Shown piece after piece: positions 35,801 to 46,766 of a stretch of DNA of 64,000 nucleotides. Source of the stretch: Apostichopus japonicus (taxonomy: Eukaryota; Echinodermata; Holothuroidea; Aspidochirotida; Stichopodidae); NCBI RefSeq assembly GCF_037975245.1, contig NC_092569.1:18781001-18845000 (forward strand), read 5' to 3'. The position numbers were made by a program, and so were the translations under genes. How positions within the stretch are numbered: the stretch's first letter is position 1; each line of letters begins with the position of its first letter. The notes beneath the pieces were generated by a model. That model saw nothing but the letters and a program-made list of their open reading frames with translations. It was not told where the DNA came from and did no database searches.

Positions 35801-38079
35801 ACCTGGGAGATACTGGGAGATTGAAAAGACAAAGAGAAGGACAAAGACAAAACAGTTAATAACACTGACAATAAGGTGTACCTTTGACCAGGACTAATCC
35901 ATCTACTCACACTGGTTACGTACTGACAATAATGATTATTGACCAGGACTAATCCACTGCTTACCCAGGTTACCTACCCTGACAATCTTCAGGACTAATG
36001 CTACTTACCCAGGTTACCTACCCTGACAATCTTCAGGACTAATGCAACTTACCCAGGTTACCTACTCTGACAATCTTCAGGACTAATGCTACTTACCCAG
36101 GTTACCTACCCTGACAATCTTCAGGACTAATGCTACTTACCCAGGTTACCTACCCTGACAATCTTCAGGACTAATGCTACTTACCCAGGTTACCTACCCT
36201 GACAATCTTCAAGACTTAATCTACTTACCCAGGTTACCTACCCTGACAATCTTCAGGACTAAAGCACTACTTACCCAGGTTACCTACTCTGACAATCTTC
36301 AGGACTAATGCTACTTACTAAGGTTACCTACTCTGACAATCTTCAGGACTAATGCTACTTACCCAGGTTACCTACTCTGACAATCTTCAGGACTAAAGCA
36401 CTACTTACCCAGGTTACCTACCCTGACAATCTTCAGGACTAATCCACTGCTTACCCAGGTTACCTACTCTGACAATCTTCAGGACTAATGCTACTTACCC
36501 AGGTTACCTACTCTGACAATCTTCAGGACTAATCCACTGCTTACCCAGGTTACCTACTCTGACAATCTTCAGGACTAATGCTGCTTACCCAGGTTACCTA
36601 ATCTGACAATCTTCAGGACTAATGCTGCTTACCCAGGTTACCTAATCTGACAATCTTCAGGACTAATGCTACTTACCCAGGCTGGGCTCTGACGATAAGG
36701 TGTATCTTTAACCAAGACTCGTCCAGGTATTGAAACTGTGGAAAACAAAACGGAAGAAAAAAATGACAAAAATTTTGCATACCTTTAGAAATGTACATGT
36801 GTCAAATTCATGATTCTTGGTAAAGGCAGCACAAGAAATAAAATCAAAATAGGATTATAAATGTCCCATACATCGTTAATATTCTCATTAGGGTACCCCA
36901 ACTTTGTGGGACAGTACAGAGCCATAAAACATCACTCCATTTTGTTGTAAAATTTGTATATTACTAAAGTCTTAATAACCTCATTTCCAATTATACTTAT
37001 CTTTTATATATTTTTATTTTTGAATTATTTGCATTTTGTTAGAAATATTTCCACAAAATTTTGCACTAACCTCAGAATTTCCATAGTAGGATGCCAAAGC
37101 TGATACTATTGGATTGATATCATCAATAATGTGTTACACAAACATACTACAATAATGTCCTGTGATGACCAGTCTGAGCTACATATTTAATCCAACTAAC
37201 CATCTAACAGAAGCAAAAGACACCAATATATATGTTAAGTCTATAGTTATACATATGTCTACACTTATACAACTATACTTATATAAATCAGTCTATACTT
37301 ATAAATGTATTTAAGTATAGACTGATATACCAGTATAAGTTTAGACCTATAAGTATAGATTGATATGTATATGTCTAAACATATACCAGTCTATACTTAT
37401 ACATATATCAGTCTATAATTATAAATATATGAGATCCACACTGAGGGCTTCATCGTTTTTGAAAAAAATAAGAAAAGCTCATCCAAATTATGTCTCTGTA
37501 TTTTGATGGCCAGAAATCAAACTGTTAACTTTGGTCTGCTTTCTTGGTTTGGTTTTTCTAAATAGAAATGCATTAATACCTGCAATAAGTTTTTAAAAAC
37601 AAATGTTTAAGCCTAAGCTCCTAACGCATTTATGGCCGATGTTCTAGGATCTGTCATAAATTACGCATCAAACTCTGTGCTGCAGCTCTTAACGTTACAA
37701 CTGAACCATGTTTGAGCACGAGAAAATACTCCATAACACTTTAAAGGAACAAGTTACTATCGCTAGGAAAACCCATGAAGATATCATGTGTAGCAGACAA
37801 TGCTAATTTCAGATTGGGAAAAGACCTTTAAAATCGACTGCTTGTGAGCAAATGTTAAGGTGTATATTGTTACTCAATTTTTATCATTATTTCAGTCTGT
37901 TTCCATCTCAGTACCCCTAGAGTATCGTTTAATTTATTTATCTTTTTCTTTAACTCTCGCCACGGTATTTTGTAGGTTTTCTAGGTTTAGTTTTCTAGGC
38001 CCCCTGAGAGAGATGTTTATCAAGTTACAGAAATTCTATGAGATGTTTGGAACTTCCCAGGGAAGTATGATACTAGCAA

Positions 38080-38112
<33 letters not shown>

Positions 38113-41100
38113 ATCAGGAGTATTTAATTTCAGAAATGTGCGATAAAATTTACTTGGCGATGGGACATCTCTTTTCCTTCTCTTGGCTAATCTCTCCCTG
38201 CTGTCTTGGAGATCTTCTTCTAAATCTTTAGGTTCCATGAATTTTCTTCTCTGCAAAGAAGAGAATAACTACAGGTTCACACATATTTCAGGCAAGATTC
38301 GTGTGACGATGCTCTAAATTTTGCTCCCGACATCTGCGAAGGGGGAAGGGGAGGAGGCGAGGGTGAATACAGTTTGTCACAAAGACCTTTGAACAAAACT
38401 TATCATCACAAGAACTTCAAAATTTACATCTTGAATAATTTAATGAATGAATTGCTACATGGTCTGGCCATTGGCTTTCCAGCAGTTCAGAAACACTTTT
38501 AACTTAATCATAAAATCACTTCAGGTGAAATGGGGAGGAAAATAAGCCAATAATCCAATGGTCTATTCATCGCCCACCGTTCTGGCACCTGCTATGTCAG
38601 AAAATAACATCTTTAAACAAGTTTCTACCATCTATTCACAAGGACAGAGGAGCAATATGACGAGAATACTGATGAAAAAAACAAAAGTTAGACACAGTGG
38701 TATGTGCAAAGAAAAGGGGACGGGGTTGTAGCGGCCATTGTTAGTCAAAGGAAATAATTCCGCTCGGATAAATTTCTTACATTTAGTCGGATTGAAGTAG
38801 ACCACTGCTCCTAGTCTTTCCATGAAGTTTCATGCCCCCCTCCCTAAATCAGATGGGGAAATTTATAATTTGCATTCTCCCCTACCCCGCCCCCTCTCCC
38901 CCCTCTCCCCACCTTCTCTCTCAACCTTTGCATCCCATACACATCACTGGTTGGATAGTATAAATGTAATACATATAGACATCTAAGAAGCCAGGAAGTG
39001 GATATATCTTCACTAAATTAGCTCACAATTAACTTGAAAATTAAAATGAAAGGCTTATTTTCAACATTCATAAAACAATCACATCATTCCAAATTGAACA
39101 TGAAACCAAGCAATTTGTAACTACTGCTTTGAAGCAGAAGGCTGTGCTGACAATATAATATCTCTTGCCTGGAAAAAAAAAAATTAAAAAGAAAAACATA
39201 AAAAAATTGTAACTTTAGTTATTTACATATTCCAATGTCTGATTGAACCGCTGATCATTTTGTTCAAAACAACATCTTCCACGAGCACAAGTGGCCAAAA
39301 GCACTCTAGGGCTTACCTCGTTTATAACATGTGGTAAACCTTGCCTAATACCATGTAAAATTCCTTGTCTGCATGGTACAATTGGGAAAGATGTTACTTT
39401 TATTGACTTGAACAGATGAATAATTACTGGCTAGTTGAACCCTTCCTTAGGATGTTATGTTGTGTTGTGTTATTGGCCTGGGAGGCAGCTGTTTTATGAC
39501 ACTCAGCAGTCACATGTGCATGTGATAGAGATGAATGGATTATTACTTACACTTGTCGGTGGCTATCAAATTTACAGTTTTAGCCCACTTTGGATTATTT
39601 AACATTGGAAGGCCATTTCAGATGGGGAAACCATGGATTTCTCCTGGATGAAAAAAACCCACCTTACTGTACTTTGGCCGGCCAGGGATCAAACATATGA
39701 CCTCACATATAATAGACTTCATTGCTTCTAATGTCAATGCCTTTATCCACTCTACCATAGCACTGGTGTTGTGATGTGTTGTGTGAAGTGATGTGATGTG
39801 ATGTTATATTATGGTATGCTATGATGTTACATTGTTCATTGCTATTAAAGCTGTTGCGTTTATCCACTCTACCATCATAGCACAGGTGTTGTGTTGTGTT
39901 GTTTTGTGTGATGTGATGTGATGTTATATTATGGTATGCTATGATACGTTACATTGTTCATTGCTTTTCATGCTAAATTGCCTTTATCCACTCTACCATC
40001 ATAGCACAGGTGTTGTTTTGTGTGATGTGATGTTATATTATGTTATGCTATGATTTGTTACATAGTTCATCGCTTTAACGTTGTTGCCTTTATCCACTCT
40101 ACCACAGCACAGGTGTTGTGCTATGTCACCTTAAGTTACGTCATGTTATATTGTGTCATGTCACGTTCTGTTACCAAGTACCTGCTTCAGGCAAGTCACA
40201 ATTTTCTTACCCTAGTTCTGGGGACGAACAATGGACTTCCTTCCTCTTTACCAACGACAGGAAACATCTTTTCTGCAACATGTTCCTGGTTTTGTTTACA
40301 ACTGTTCGGGAACAGAAATATGCAGGAATTATCAAAAGAGTTTGAAATTCCACCTTCTGAATATAAACACATAAAGAAGATTTCATTTGATCAAACATTT
40401 ACTACCAATCAATTTATGATTCAAGCTTGGTTCCGACACTTTTCCAAACTATTTCCCAAAAATCAAGATTTTTTTTCAAGACCAAATCATCTCTATGGTC
40501 TACTATGAAACCTGCACAGTAATGAGGGATATACAGTAATGTCAGGCTATCGATGGTAGGTCTAACAATAATTGTAACTCAGATTGCAAAACATATGCTA
40601 ACACCTATCGTTAACTTACAAAGATTAAAGGAAATTTAAAATCCACAGGAGAGTACAGTACATCCAAACTTGCACACTCCAGACAGAAAATACTCTTTTT
40701 GACCAAAACAGAAACCAGTATATAAGTAGTCATAAACATAAGAGCTGTTCAAGTGTGGATTGTCCTCCATTTTGAGGACTAAATTAAAAATTCAAGGACT
40801 TTTGAGACCCAGAAGAGGTTTTCTATTTTCCCTGCTGTTTCGCTTCCAGATCGCAAGGGAACCATGTTCAAGAATGGTTCTGGAATTGTTTTTCTTGCAA
40901 ATCATAGAACTATCATAACTGTACATGAACATATCTAAAGTGTATCTTAGTGAATATAAATGGGAATTTTTTTTTTATTTACTTTGAAAATTTTCTTCAA
41001 AGTTTTCAAACTTTAACCAAATAAAACTTGCCTCTAGTAAAAAAAATGATAGTTGCGATATTGAAGTTGCATAAAGTTCTTTGCTTTATAAATATACATG

Positions 41101-43687
41101 TGAAATAATGCATGTGCCCTTAACCTCACAGACCTCTGCAATGGTTATCCAAGGTTGCATCATTACATCTCAATCCGGGCAATAATGTTCTCTTGAAATT
41201 GGTCAGCCGTTATAAGCTACAGTATGTATAGTTTATATTGTTTTATATTCAAAGAAATTGTAACATACTTCCAAGCTCTATCCATATCTGAGTACAAACC
41301 CTGCTGATACCACCTGAGCTGCATAAATTTGTGCATTTTGCATGTCACATTCCCATGTTATGCTAGAACCATTATTCCCCATCAACTGCCCTAAGGTTGC
41401 CAAGGTGACCATCAGTTTGTTTCAAGCACTCTCCTCTCTTCTCCCCATAACGTTACAGTGTGCCGTTTTTGATAAAATAGGGTTCGGTTTACAGAGAGGT
41501 TTTTTTTCCCCTTAATGAACACCATACTGTACAGTACCTCTCCACCCAGAGTACCGAGACCACATGAATTCCTCTTTTTCTTGCCCTCTCTAAGGTTGGT
41601 TTCTTTCCATCTTTCCAGATAAGATGGGTCACATTGTTGCTCAGTTTAGAAACAACCTAAATGAGAAGAGAACATGAAAGTAAGGATCAAGAAATTCTGC
41701 ATTAAACAGATCTACTGTATAGTTGCATTTATGTAATCCATAGACAAAAGTCATGCTCAAAATATGTCAAGTAAAAGCTAAGATACTGTCCTAGCGATAG
41801 GCAAATCTCTGTAATTTAGTTGTGTGTACTACAGTGTGCATACTGTACAGAGCTTGCAAAAAGAAAATCCTGCTGTGGTTTAAATCTTACTTACAGACTT
41901 TTACAACTGATTTCTCACTGATATGGAACAAATTAAATAATATATAATAATATTAAATAATATTCAGCTTAGTAGATATGGCTGATTTTAACCTGTCCAG
42001 ACTATGCTTCACAGTTTTCAGTGTACCTCAAGCTCTGCCCCCCCCCCACTCCCCACCCACTCACCAACTCTGCCAAACTTACGTTTGCTCCCAGCTGTTC
42101 TAGCTGGTATTGTACTCCTCTTGACCTGTTCTCTGTCTTTGTCCTGACTTCCACATAGGCTACCACATCTGAAAAGGATCAATTTTATGGATGAGAATAA
42201 ATATGCTAGATTTATGACGCTATATTCTCTTCATGATTTTGCTCCAGCATATCATCTCATGGTTATAATGTTATACTGGATTGTACAGCCATACACATTA
42301 CATACACTGCGTATATATATTTATTAATGAAGTCATGGAATTTGGAAGGTTACTGACCTAACACACTGTGCAATGTATTCCTTACAGTACCTGTATTTAA
42401 ATATTGTTTATCGACCCTGATGCACACTTGCAATAATATCAATCACATGTGGCATCAATATCAGTGTATGAAATTTATTATTAAAAAATGTAAATAATCA
42501 CAATAAAATGTACATATCGATATTAATACCACATGCTTGCAATTATTGCAAGCTACAGTAGGACACCGGGGTTGATTAACACTTTGAGAAAAAACCAGAA
42601 CATAGTGTTTCATCTCTGTATGCATTGACTATAGTTCACAGTGAAGTACTGTACTGTATATATACTCCGCAGTAATGATAGCAAACCCACACTACAGGCC
42701 TGTACTGTATGTTTCCACAAATGGGTATTGGTTTGTACGTACAGTTCCTTAACACTTTATGACACTCAGATACCTGTGTTCAGTTCAACTAAAGACTAGT
42801 ATTATTGCATATTATGCGCAAAGGCAATTCTAATTCTACTGCTAAATACTTACTGAGTACGAAATAGTCTAGTTTTATATTTAAGGAATATGTAAAAATA
42901 ACTGTTCAGATTTTGTACAGCCGTTTAGAATACAGTATGATGCACTTTTGTCTTTCATAAAATACTTGGTTCATGTGTACACTTGTCTTTAAAAATAAAA
43001 TAATTTGCCTCCTGTGTACACACGTTTATCTTCTATACAATGCTTTGGTTCAAAGCCTTACTTAGGCTATTATTTTTTTCTTGCTGATTTATCCTTGAAA
43101 CCTGTACGTGTGGATTTTTGGTTTAGCTGTCAAAGCCCTCTGTACATACTTAAAATTTCATCAAAATGTATCCCTTTTTTTGAAGAAATGTTCTTTTCCT
43201 CTGTGGATTAATGATTGACAAATTATAAAGAAAAATAAATCATTTTTCAGCTGAAGTTTCCTGGTGACATCAGCCATTCTGCTGTTGCCAAATGTATAAA
43301 TTTACAAAATATCATAAAATTTGAACAATTCATATCTTCACAAGACTTATTGCTATGAGGATGTGGTTTTTATCAAAAATTACAGAAAAATTTCAGTATA
43401 TTTGCTTTATAGCAATCATCTTCATCCACCAGATTAATTTTAGTTATATTCAGCTCTCAAATTGTCTCACTTTCATTTCATTTTACAGTACAGTATGGTA
43501 CCTATAACTTATCATTGGAAAAGCACTTCACATGAAAGAGAAATGCAAAGCATGATAGAAATTAACATTCCAATTGAACAAAAGACACTTCTAAGTGTTT
43601 GAATTTTTAAAAAGAAAACTACTTACCTTTTAAAACAAATTTGTCATCTTCACTGATGCAATGGACTTCATTGTCATGCAAATCCAT
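26806..43687 (-). CDS. mcph1: MCPH1 (microcephalin), three BRCT domains, 15 coding exons
   Basis: Exons 5' to 3' (minus): 43687-43627, 42168-42083, 41656-41538, 40301-40211, 38250-38154, 36735-36677, 35812-35701, 35160-33625, 32465-32280, 31611-31526, 31138-31098, 30524-30362, 29250-29173, 28304-28070, 26861-26806. They sum to 3006 nt, 1001 residues, all in phase (human 835). BRCT1 about residues 20-107 (KDVVAYVEV, NNVTHLIWKDG, GIHVVSVLWVE); a disordered centre, mostly the 511-codon exon 8, with RRRSSRRSTM about 461-470 and DITN about 524; BRCT2 about 813-905 (TTTHIITGDQRRTLNVL, ANGCWLLSKEW); BRCT3 about 920-1001 (LLDLLQLCGGAICKSP, ERWVLDCISE). Family role: nuclear DNA-damage response through phospho-peptide binding, and restraint of condensin II. 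Confidence 0.96.
28070..28304 (-). CDS. mcph1: mcph1 coding exon 14 (BRCT3)
   Basis: Acceptor ATGGTAG, donor TTAG/GTAATT. It encodes FFVSESSSPPKERLLDLLQL, CGGAICKSPQQADLCIGE and QERWVL, like human [20 protein letters not shown] and LSEKWVL. An earlier GT inside the last codons (TGG/GTATTA) was rejected because phase with exon 15 requires the later one. Confidence 0.95.
28464..28661 (+). mobile_element. fragment of a 'ggctacgcccctg'-ended element (copy A)
   Basis: The segment 28464-28570 matches three others (49481-49577, 50351-50447, 51195-51289) through words catttcc(g/a)gcgatct, tgtacgct, ccaac(c)(g/t)atggtggc and cgcttagat. It ends ggctggctacgcccctg at 28660. It lies in the mcph1 intron between exons 13 and 14, antisense to the gene. 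Confidence 0.65.
28864..29152 (+). mobile_element. tRNA-derived SINE
   Basis: A box tagccgagtgg at 28872 and B box ggttcgatacc near 28923 give a tRNA-like head. The body holds ggtgggtttttcatcca, cccatctgaaatg and agccaccc, shared with the inverted copy near 39475-39770. It ends in an ATT-rich tail. Inserted in the mcph1 intron between exons 13 and 14, antisense to the gene. Confidence 0.85.
29173..29250 (-). CDS. mcph1: mcph1 coding exon 13 (end of BRCT2)
   Basis: Acceptor CTTCACAG, donor GTAATG. Encodes VLNSLESGYWLPEEPFEVHS, like human [20 protein letters not shown]. Confidence 0.97.
30041..30115 (-). mobile_element. LINE 3' tail
   Basis: On the minus strand: tttgtaaagcgcctagaggc, ggcgctatatta, then an (att)n-like tail. 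This is the same kind of 3' end as at 4243-4500. It lies in the mcph1 intron between exons 12 and 13. Confidence 0.65.
30362..30524 (-). CDS. mcph1: mcph1 coding exon 12 (BRCT2)
   Basis: Acceptor CATTGCAG, donor GTCAGT. It encodes GPTTTHIITGDQRRTLNVL and SAIANGCWLLSKEW, near-identical to human TTTHVLSGKPLRTLNVL and GIARGCWVLSYDW. The TTTH..G segment forms part of the phosphate-binding site in this BRCT. Confidence 0.97.
30819..30870. repeat. 15-bp minisatellite, about 3.5 copies
   Basis: Unit caaaagggtcagtca repeated in a head-to-tail run in the mcph1 intron between exons 11 and 12. Confidence 0.85.
31098..31138 (-). CDS. mcph1: mcph1 coding exon 11 (start of BRCT2)
   Basis: Acceptor CTCTGCAG, donor GTAACC. 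Encodes TRKPTIVLTSMHR, equivalent to human KKPTRTLVMTSMPS. Confidence 0.9.
31526..31611 (-). CDS. mcph1: mcph1 coding exon 10
   Basis: Acceptor TCTTTCAG, donor GTAAAT. Encodes a basic linker EEVGDVETQERKRKNARSKN before BRCT2. Low conservation; supported by phase and splice sites. Confidence 0.8.
32089..32345. repeat. tandem duplication covering part of mcph1 exon 9 and its donor
   Basis: Two units of about 125-130 bp. Plus-strand words cctccctattttgtc, cccctctcctaccata, aggctctgagcatctta, cagaaccatctccctgtaga and ctttcctttcttccctgctg recur in order. The unit near 32222-32345 belongs to the functional exon. The unit near 32089-32213 lies in the intron downstream. Confidence 0.9.
32280..32465 (-). 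CDS. mcph1: mcph1 coding exon 9
   Basis: Acceptor CATTTCAG, donor TCTG/GTAAGA. 61 codons ending AAAGKKGKRLKASSLQGDGS. The 3' third plus the start of the following intron is tandemly duplicated downstream. The second copy has ATAAGA in place of the donor, so the copy retained here is the one that can splice. Confidence 0.82.
33625..35160 (-). CDS. mcph1: mcph1 coding exon 8, large disordered centre
   Basis: Acceptor TTTTTTCAG, donor GTATCA; 511 codons open throughout. Rich in Ser, Lys, Glu and Asp. Recognisable human-like short motifs: RRRSSRRSTM (human KRSTRRSIM) and TTMIDITN (human RTVDITN). Such central motifs are where human MCPH1 contacts condensin II. Confidence 0.93.
35701..35812 (-). 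CDS. mcph1: mcph1 coding exon 7
   Basis: Acceptor ATCTCCCAG at 35813-35815; a second CCCAG ten bases inside would break the frame. Donor GTGAGT. It encodes SLIPSTPDSMRACLDKLKAI, like human [20 protein letters not shown]. Confidence 0.9.
35883..36676. repeat. 43-bp tandem array, about 18 copies, seeded on the exon 6 splice donor
   Basis: The plus-strand unit is aggactaatgctacttacc followed by caggttacctaccctgac and aatcttc, 42-46 bp. On the transcribed strand each unit reads ...aacctgggtaagtagcatta..., copying the CCTGG/GTAAGT junction of mcph1 exon 6, which is the array's right edge. Variants carry GTAAGC or AGTAAGT. The left-most two units are diverged. Confidence 0.95.
36677..36735 (-). 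CDS. mcph1: mcph1 coding exon 6
   Basis: Acceptor CCACAG, donor CCTGG/GTAAGT. Encodes SIPGRVLVKDTPYRQSPAW. Its last bases and donor are the seed of the 43-bp tandem array that fills the start of the next intron. Confidence 0.85.
37287..37326. repeat. perfect 15-bp inverted repeat in an AT-rich repeat region
   Basis: Arms 37287-37301 (atcagtctatactta) and 37312-37326, with a 10-base loop. The surrounding 37195-37440 holds further 'tatacttata' and 'cagtctata' words in both orientations. In mcph1 intron 5. Confidence 0.85.
38154..38250 (-). CDS. mcph1: mcph1 coding exon 5
   Basis: Acceptor CTTTGCAG, donor GTAAAT. It encodes RRKFMEPKDLEEDLQDSRER, like human KKRKCMQPKDFNFKTPEND. A 30-base T run (38082-38111, A run in the transcript) lies 42 bases past the donor. 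Confidence 0.92.
39475..39770 (-). mobile_element. tRNA-derived SINE, inverted relative of the copy at 28864
   Basis: On the minus strand: tggtagagtgg A box, tttgatccctggc B box, then ggtgggttttttcatcca, cccatctgaaatgg and gatagccacc in the same order as the 28864 copy. In mcph1 intron 4, on the gene's strand. Confidence 0.8.
39741..40170. repeat. tandem array of 106-124 bp units growing from the SINE head
   Basis: Unit starts with tttatccactctaccat at 39741, 39858, 39982 and 40088, followed by gcacaggtgttgtg, tgatgtgatgttatatta and ttcattgct. The first unit is the A-box end of the SINE, so the array includes SINE-derived sequence. Confidence 0.85.
40211..40301 (-). CDS. mcph1: mcph1 coding exon 4 (end of BRCT1)
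   Basis: Acceptor CGAACAG, donor GTAAGA. Encodes CKQNQEHVAEKMFPVV then a linker, like human CRTAGAHIDESLFPAA. Confidence 0.92.
41538..41656 (-). CDS. mcph1: mcph1 coding exon 3 (BRCT1)
   Basis: Acceptor CATTTAG, donor GTACTG. It encodes NNVTHLIWKDGKKPTLERA and RKRGIHVVSVLWVE. The human equivalents are KQVTHVIFKDG and KRGVKLVSVLWVE, including the BRCT tryptophan. Confidence 0.96.
42083..42168 (-). CDS. mcph1: mcph1 coding exon 2 (BRCT1)
   Basis: Acceptor CTTTTCAG, donor GTAAGT. It encodes VVAYVEVRTKTENRSRGVQ and YQLEQLGAN, the first strand and helix of BRCT1. Confidence 0.95.
43627..43687 (-). CDS. mcph1: mcph1 coding exon 1, start codon
   Basis: ATG at 43687, donor GTAAGT. It encodes MDLHDNEVHCISEDDKFVLK and joins exon 2 to make KDVVAYVEV, identical to the human start of BRCT1. 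No in-frame upstream ATG is seen in the adjacent sequence. Confidence 0.85.
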
Positions 43688-45565
43688 TGAGTCTTTGAAA
43701 CTACAGTAGGGGAAACCTGTCAATCTTTCCTGGTGACGATCTACAAATCGATCTCTTGCAAACTACTGTACCATTAGATCATGATATCTGAGAAAATAAT
43801 ATGGTGTCCTTGATGAGTTACTAAGTCTGCAGTATAGAATGATAGAGTCACTAGAAATAAATAGGTCAAGGGGGTGGGGACATACAATGTGTGCAATGCA
43901 AACTGGCGGCTCAGGTGCCAGCACCATTGAAAAGCGATCTCAGTGTGGGGTCCAGCCTTCAGGGTATGATCTTCAAATCAGCAGAATTTTTGAGGTATAT
44001 GCATATATATTATAGTTATGAATTATGAAACTTACAATATAATTATGTTCTGTAGAAGTCAAAAAGTTACAGCCATTATTTCTTCTTTTCTGTATGACGA
44101 TATGGCAAATTTTATTTGGCAAGGGTAGACACCAAGTGGAGGGGCGGGGGAGGGGGAGTGGTCGGAGGGAGCATGTTTATACATACCGCCCTTGGCAAAG
44201 CTATAGCAACCATGAGAGAACTGATGGGGAGATGTAATACACAGACAAAACAATGTTCTACGTCAGCATTATTTTCTACCTATGGTTACATAGTTTGTAA
44301 AGCACAAATAATGTTACAGTACCAGTACAGTATTATTGTCAGCATAGGTTTAATGAGAGGCATCAACAACACAATTTATATAATAGTTTGGCATTTTCTT
44401 GAAACTATAAGAAATTATGGATGTTCTGTTCATATCAACCCTTCAGCATTTAAAAACTCAATGAAGTTGGTAACATGATGTTCCCAGACTCAGAACCATT
44501 TTCATCAGGATGCAATGTTGGGATGTCATCACAAAGGAACTTTTTTTCTGAATAGGCTAGACCTGATTCAAGAGCTTTCACAAGGCATAAATATTTTCGT
44601 CATTTTTATGTTGTTGTTGTTGTAGGAATGGCTTCATATGATAATTAATGTACAAAAAGGCCCCTCAAATCTGAGCGAACTAGGTAGCTACAGTAACCCT
44701 AAATTCAAATTCATCAAACTACAGTCTAGCTTAGCTGAATTAGCCTACATTAATAATATTAATAATGTTTGATCTGGCATAGGCCAAGCCTACTGTACTG
44801 ATGTCAAAATATTAAAAACTTATCACTGAAAGTTAATTGGAAACTTGTGCAAGCTTTCTACAACTTTGTTATGGTTAAGCTATTCCAACAAAGTTAGAAT
44901 AGGCCTACAGTAGAAGGCAAACTTATAGTCTGATTAGGCATGCCCTAACTTACTCGCCACTACCACTAACTAGTATCTGAATCTGAATGGGTTAAGTCGG
45001 CAAAAATCCAACTAGAGGACATAAACGCCAACTGTGTGCTACAAAGTATGAGTAAGAGTATAAGTTATTAGATAACAATTAACAAAACAAGAGTTAGTAA
45101 GCTTATCTATGAAACAGTCTAGACTACGTGCATGCACAATGTCTGATGGCAAAGCAATCCAATCTTTTATGGTCTGGGGGAAGAAGAAATTATTTATATT
45201 TTGTTCTGATTAGATTGTCTTTATCAATTGATACAAGATTGTTATTGATATTATTAAGCATTTGTAGACGTGTGTGCTTTCTTCTTGTTTATAGCAGGGG
45301 CCAATCTAGGCTATAGCTCAAGCATATTTGTCACACTGGATTTACAAGTGTAGACTGCCATACAAATCTGGTTGGTCTTCTTTGAATTGCTTCTACTTTA
45401 TCCACATCACACTGGTGATGGGGCTCCCAGACTGGCCTGACAATAGTTTTGCATGCTGTAGTTTTAAAGTACTAGCCTACATACCTTTGCACAGTAGGCC
45501 CTACAGTTGAAAATTGTGTTTTTCTGCGGGATGGTGGAAACACACTGTGGCGGAAAAAAGTAATG
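43688..45565. other. region upstream of mcph1, no further gene seen
   Basis: Must contain the mcph1 promoter and any 5' UTR exon, but neither can be placed from sequence. Rich in 'taggcct' words. Confidence 0.4.
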
Positions 45566-45573
45566 GTAACCTG
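45566..45573. repeat. target-site duplication, left copy (GTAACCTG)
   Basis: Eight bases identical to 46767-46774, abutting the hAT end. Confidence 0.9.
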
Positions 45574-46766
45574 TAGTGTTTGCATGGGTTATCCGGGTAC
45601 CCGGGTACCCGCCCGACCCGATACTACCCGGTTCCTAATTTATTACCCGAATCCTAAGCAAAGTGTGATCTAAAAAAAAATTGGCAAGCCGACGGTTAGG
45701 CAGATTTCCCATTGACTTAGTGTGGTGTTAGGCTACAATGTGGTTGAAGATAACGGCAATAACGAAGGGGCCCGCTATTCGCGATACTACCCGGTTCCTA
45801 ATTTATTACCCGAATCATGTGCAAAGTGTGATTGTTTAAAAAAAAATGGCAAACCGATGGTTAGGCTGATTTCCCATTGACTTAATGTGTTGTTAGGCTA
45901 CCATGTGTTCGAAGATAACAGCAATAACGAAAGCTTTCCATAGATATCTTATAACTGCGTCACAATTTCAGCTAATAAACAGATGGCTAGGCTATACTAT
46001 CCCCATTGACTTAGTGTGGTGTTAGGCAACCATGTGGTCGAACGTAACAGCAATAACGAAAGTATTCCATGGATATCTTGTAACTGCGTCACAACTCCAG
46101 CAAATAAACAGATGGTTAGGCTTAGCTAGATTTCTCATTGACTTAGTGTGGTGTTAGGCTACCATGTGGAAGAAATTATTATTTATTCATTCGTTTATTT
46201 CAAAGAAGGAAAGGCTGGAAGTTTACGCGATGTTTATGGATTATAGACGGGATAACTAAAAAATAGTAATCGCAAGTGGCTTTTTACTAATCGTTTATTC
46301 CAAATGCGATCAAATTGCCCGAATCGCGCAATCTCGCGGCTAATGCAAACCCTGGGCCTGCATAATAGATAGTAGTAGTATTAAAAACTGTTTAAGAGCT
46401 AAATTGGATATTTATATGGTTTGATCCAATAGACGTGCACGAGCTAGCATAAGCAGCGGCGGCAGTGTGATGTTAGTAGTAATGCTAATTATAATTAAAT
46501 AATTAATTTATTAACAAGTTAATGAAAGAAACAGAAGCAAATAAAAATTATTGAGGGAGGTTTTATACCTTATCTTACACCTAGGTATTTGAACATGAAA
46601 ACATTGTCAGTAGAGAATATAATGCATTTATTACAGCATCCAATATGTAATTTCTTTAAAATCGTGATACACGAGGGTAAACAAATTTTTTCCGGGTACC
46701 CGGATACCCGACGGGTAACGGCCCTCGGGTACCCGGTTCCCGATTTTTGGACCCGTGTAAACACTA
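45574..46766. mobile_element. hAT-type non-autonomous DNA transposon, 1.2 kb
   Basis: It begins TAGTGTTTGCATGGGT and its reverse-complement end begins TAGTGTTTACACGGGT. Both ends continue into gggtacccgg-rich subterminal repeats. A perfect 8-bp duplication GTAACCTG flanks it, as expected for hAT elements. No transposase frame. The interior carries about three diverged direct repeats (see 45617-46165). Confidence 0.9.
45617..46165. repeat. internal direct repeats of the hAT element
   Basis: The words cccattgacttagtgtg, gttaggctaccatgtg and aacagcaataacgaaag recur around 45709, 45868, 46002 and 46137, and gatactacccggttcctaat at 45617 and 45783. Confidence 0.8.
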
